Assembly (NCBI GenBank): GCA_964510065.1
Contig: CAZEAC010000067.1
Coordinates: 1-24,577, forward strand
Origin: CAZEAC01 sp964510065
GTDB lineage: Bacteria; Bdellovibrionota_C; UBA2361; CAIXSY01
Length of the DNA stretch: 24,577 bases
Reading direction: 5' to 3'
In this document: piece by piece, positions 23,162 through 24,577 of the stretch
Layout: every line of letters begins with the position of its first letter
Numbering within the stretch: the first letter of the stretch is position 1
Program-made: the position numbers and the translations under genes
Notes under the pieces: generated by a model
Databases searched by the model: none
Told to the model about the DNA's origin: nothing
Seen by the model: only the letters and a program-made list of their open reading frames with translations

Positions 23162-23977
23162 CTAACCAATCCCGAATATTTCAGATAGTTTCGCTTTTGC
23201 GTGAGAAACGAGCTGATGCTCGTCGATCTCCTTAAGCGCATTTTCGATTAGCTTTTTTCGATCGCGCGGGCTTCCATGGCGCAAGATAAATGCCGCACGC
23301 CTTTTGAGGGATTGCTGCGCTCCTTTGGCTCGAGCTTTTGTATTCAGCTCGCAAATGGTAAATCTGCTGAGCGAGAAACATTTAAAGAATCGGCGCTCGT
23401 CGACTAGATGCGCCGCAATCATCTTAGTAAGTCTTGCTCTTTGTCGCTCCGGAGCGGCTGCGATTAATAACTCCATCGCCGGACAAAGGTCATTAATAAA
23501 TTCAGAGTCAGTGCAGTATTGCCGAACGACGACAGGCAGGCACTTTTCGATCTCGTCTGGTGCGTACTTTGCAAGTGCTTGGAGATAGGCGCGCGCTGGT
23601 GCTAGCTTGTTGCTAAAAAAGGTGTCGAGATGGTGGATATCGAAACCCGGCATTTCGAAAAAGTTTCGCGCCGCAGAAAAAAGCTTTTCAGCCACTTGAG
23701 AATCAAGCTTCCTCTCTTCGGCTGCCTGAACTCCGGCTATGAGTTTGTTGAATTTGAGATAACATGCGGGATGCTCGCCGAACTCTTCTTTGGAGTTAAG
23801 AAGTTTTATAAGTTTTTGCATTACCTGCGCCGGGCTCCCCCGCGCTAACCTTTCGCGCTCCGCCTTGAGGGAATCGAAGTCGAAGGCGAATGCCGCGTCT
23901 AGCAACGAGCGAACTTGCTGGGCCCGCTCCAATCCAGGAGTGGTCGCTTTCTGGCGCTTTGTCACGCTTGGTTTCAT
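23162..23977 (-). CDS. Unrecognised helix-rich cytoplasmic protein
   Basis: 271 residues, not assignable to a family by eye. It is rich in Ala, Lys, Arg, Leu and Glu, with no signal peptide, membrane segment or zinc motif. The sequence reads as repeated amphipathic helices, for example the LDSQVAEKLFSAARNFFEMP and AEELLIA-like stretches, which might form a HEAT/TPR-like superhelix. Near the C-terminus is a basic run (KARAKGAQQSLKRRAAFILR) that could bind nucleic acid. Codon use and length support a real gene. The ATG at 23977 lacks a clear ribosome-binding site. It runs towards pnp, and the next gene upstream on the same strand starts 63 bp away, so both may form an operon. Confidence 0.65.
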   Translation of the reverse strand: MKPSVTKRQKATTPGLERAQQVRSLLDAAFAFDFDSLKAERERLARGSPAQVMQKLIKLLNSKEEFGEHPACYLKFNKLIAGVQAAEERKLDSQVAEKLFSAARNFFEMPGFDIHHLDTFFSNKLAPARAYLQALAKYAPDEIEKCLPVVVRQYCTDSEFINDLCPAMELLIAAAPERQRARLTKMIAAHLVDERRFFKCFSLSRFTICELNTKARAKGAQQSLKRRAAFILRHGSPRDRKKLIENALKEIDEHQLVSHAKAKLSEIFGIG

Positions 23978-24040
23978 CTAGAAGAGTTATGCGGGCATCA
24001 CTTGCTAATGTATCCGTCCGAGTAATGGGTCGATACAGAG

Positions 24041-24415
24041 CTATTTTTTGCGGTGAAAAAACTCGTGAAGCTTATCAACGCTCGTATGTGCCTCAAGGCG
24101 CGCCTCGTTTTCGCCTTTCTCCCTTCTAAGTTGGTCAAAGGTTTCGCACCATACCTGGCAACGCACATTGTCGACGAGCGTGCGCACCCAAAAATTTTTA
24201 CATTGCGGCAGATGGTAGCTCCAGTTCTCTTGTGCCTTAATAAGAGCCTCTCTACCTGTAATCCAGAGTTTGCTTTTTATGCGTGGTTGGGCTGACTTGC
24301 GCGCGCGAAGGAGCTGTTTGCGAAATCGCTTAAAATCCTCGGGGATACTCCACTTCTCTAGGGAGTTTGAGCGCGGATCCTTGATCGAGTGAAGGGAAAT
24401 CTCGATTAACGACAT
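24041..24415 (-). CDS. Unrecognised small basic protein
   Basis: 124 residues. Not recognised. It is basic and tryptophan/cysteine-containing, with KLWITGREALIKAQENWSYH in the middle and a charged C-terminus with coiled-coil-like character. Regular codon use (many CGC, AAG, GAG, CTT) resembles the neighbouring genes, supporting translation. An overlapping plus-strand frame at 24053-24295 has a less convincing composition. No signal peptide or membrane segment is present, and the ATG at 24415 lacks a strong Shine-Dalgarno site. It lies 63 bp upstream of the 23162-23977 gene on the same strand. The two may work together, but neither function is known. Confidence 0.5.
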   Translation of the reverse strand: MSLIEISLHSIKDPRSNSLEKWSIPEDFKRFRKQLLRARKSAQPRIKSKLWITGREALIKAQENWSYHLPQCKNFWVRTLVDNVRCQVWCETFDQLRREKGENEARLEAHTSVDKLHEFFHRKK

Positions 24416-24480
24416 AGGCCAAGTGTACTTGCTGATGAGATGCTATTCAATCCTCAGGCGTCAACCGAGGCCCTGTTCTA

Positions 24481-24535
24481 GTAACGTGAAGGGCGCGAAG
24501 GAGTTATTGCCTCCCTTCGCGCCCTTGTATGTTGC
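24481..24535. repeat. Long intergenic hairpin near the window end
   Basis: A perfect 13-bp stem (AAGGGCGCGAAGG at 24489-24501 with 24514-24526) is extended by GTAACGTG (24481-24488) pairing with 24528-24535, including G-T pairs and one bulged base. The outer arms GTAACGTG and GTTGCGACT resemble the outer stem of the palindrome at 1-169. No T-run follows on either strand. The rest of 24416-24577 shows no gene; a small CAGTA/TACTG repeat occurs near the end. Confidence 0.55.
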
Positions 24536-24577
24536 GACTTAAGGGGCAGTAAGTAAATCAAACCTACTGTAAAAAGC

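Noticed and set aside
24053..24295. 80-residue plus-strand ORF with a hydrophobic start
   Set aside because: It overlaps the minus-strand 24041-24415 frame, whose codon use is closer to the surrounding genes, and no Shine-Dalgarno site precedes it. The choice is not certain.
1..24577. CRISPR array, IS element, prophage or toxin-antitoxin module
   Set aside because: No regularly spaced direct repeats, transposase, integrase, structural phage genes or recognisable toxin/antitoxin pair were seen.

Overview
The window is an ordinary, gene-dense bacterial chromosome segment of middling GC content with no phage, transposase, plasmid or CRISPR genes. The organism looks Gram-negative: there are two lipobox-type lipoproteins, a two-PDZ periplasmic HtrA protease and several Sec-signal proteins. 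The mixture (DUF1844 protein beside HtrA, PhnP-like hydrolase, rpsO-pnp, frequent GTG/TTG starts) would fit a delta-proteobacteria-like or other poorly sampled Gram-negative lineage. That placement is inference; nothing here fixes the phylum.

Layout. 1-242: gene-free, with a long imperfect palindrome at the window edge. 243-3962: PhnP-like metallo-hydrolase (-), then DUF1844 protein and HtrA (+) as a two-gene operon, then an ECF sigma factor (+). 4044-5048: exported clan GH-A type glycosidase (-), divergent from 5091-8836, a tight four-gene operon: di-haem cytochrome c lipoprotein, tsaD, rsmA and a quinone oxidoreductase. 8928-9872: SAM methyltransferase-like protein. 9886-10314: DUF2846-like lipoprotein (-). 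10315-10651: the one gene-free stretch over 300 bp, filled by a nested inverted-repeat element that could be a structured RNA. 10652-10915: small excisionase/MerR-type HTH protein (-). 11178-16894: GT4 glycosyltransferase, ligA and a large exported Asp-box protein (+), the last two overlapping by 4 bp. 16988-17689: bacterial PH-domain membrane protein (-). 17840-19339: gltX (+), whose 3' end overlaps an AI-2E family membrane protein (-, 19302-20363). 20584-23121: rpsO and pnp (+). 23162-24415: two unrecognised genes (-). 24416-24577: a second long intergenic hairpin.

Most genes are housekeeping: tRNA t6A modification (TsaD), 16S rRNA dimethylation (RsmA), DNA ligation (LigA), glutamyl-tRNA charging (GltX), ribosomal protein S15 and RNA decay (PNPase). 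The accessory layer is mainly envelope-directed: HtrA, ECF sigma, glycosidase, cytochrome, glycosyltransferase, Asp-box protein, PH-domain protein and AI-2E protein. The signal least explained by genes is the branched, possibly pseudoknotted palindromic element at 10407-10626, followed on the minus strand by a run of six T. Next are the long hairpins at both window ends, which share an outer-stem motif, and a cytochrome c in which both expected Met axial ligands appear to be replaced. No complete novel multi-gene system is evident.
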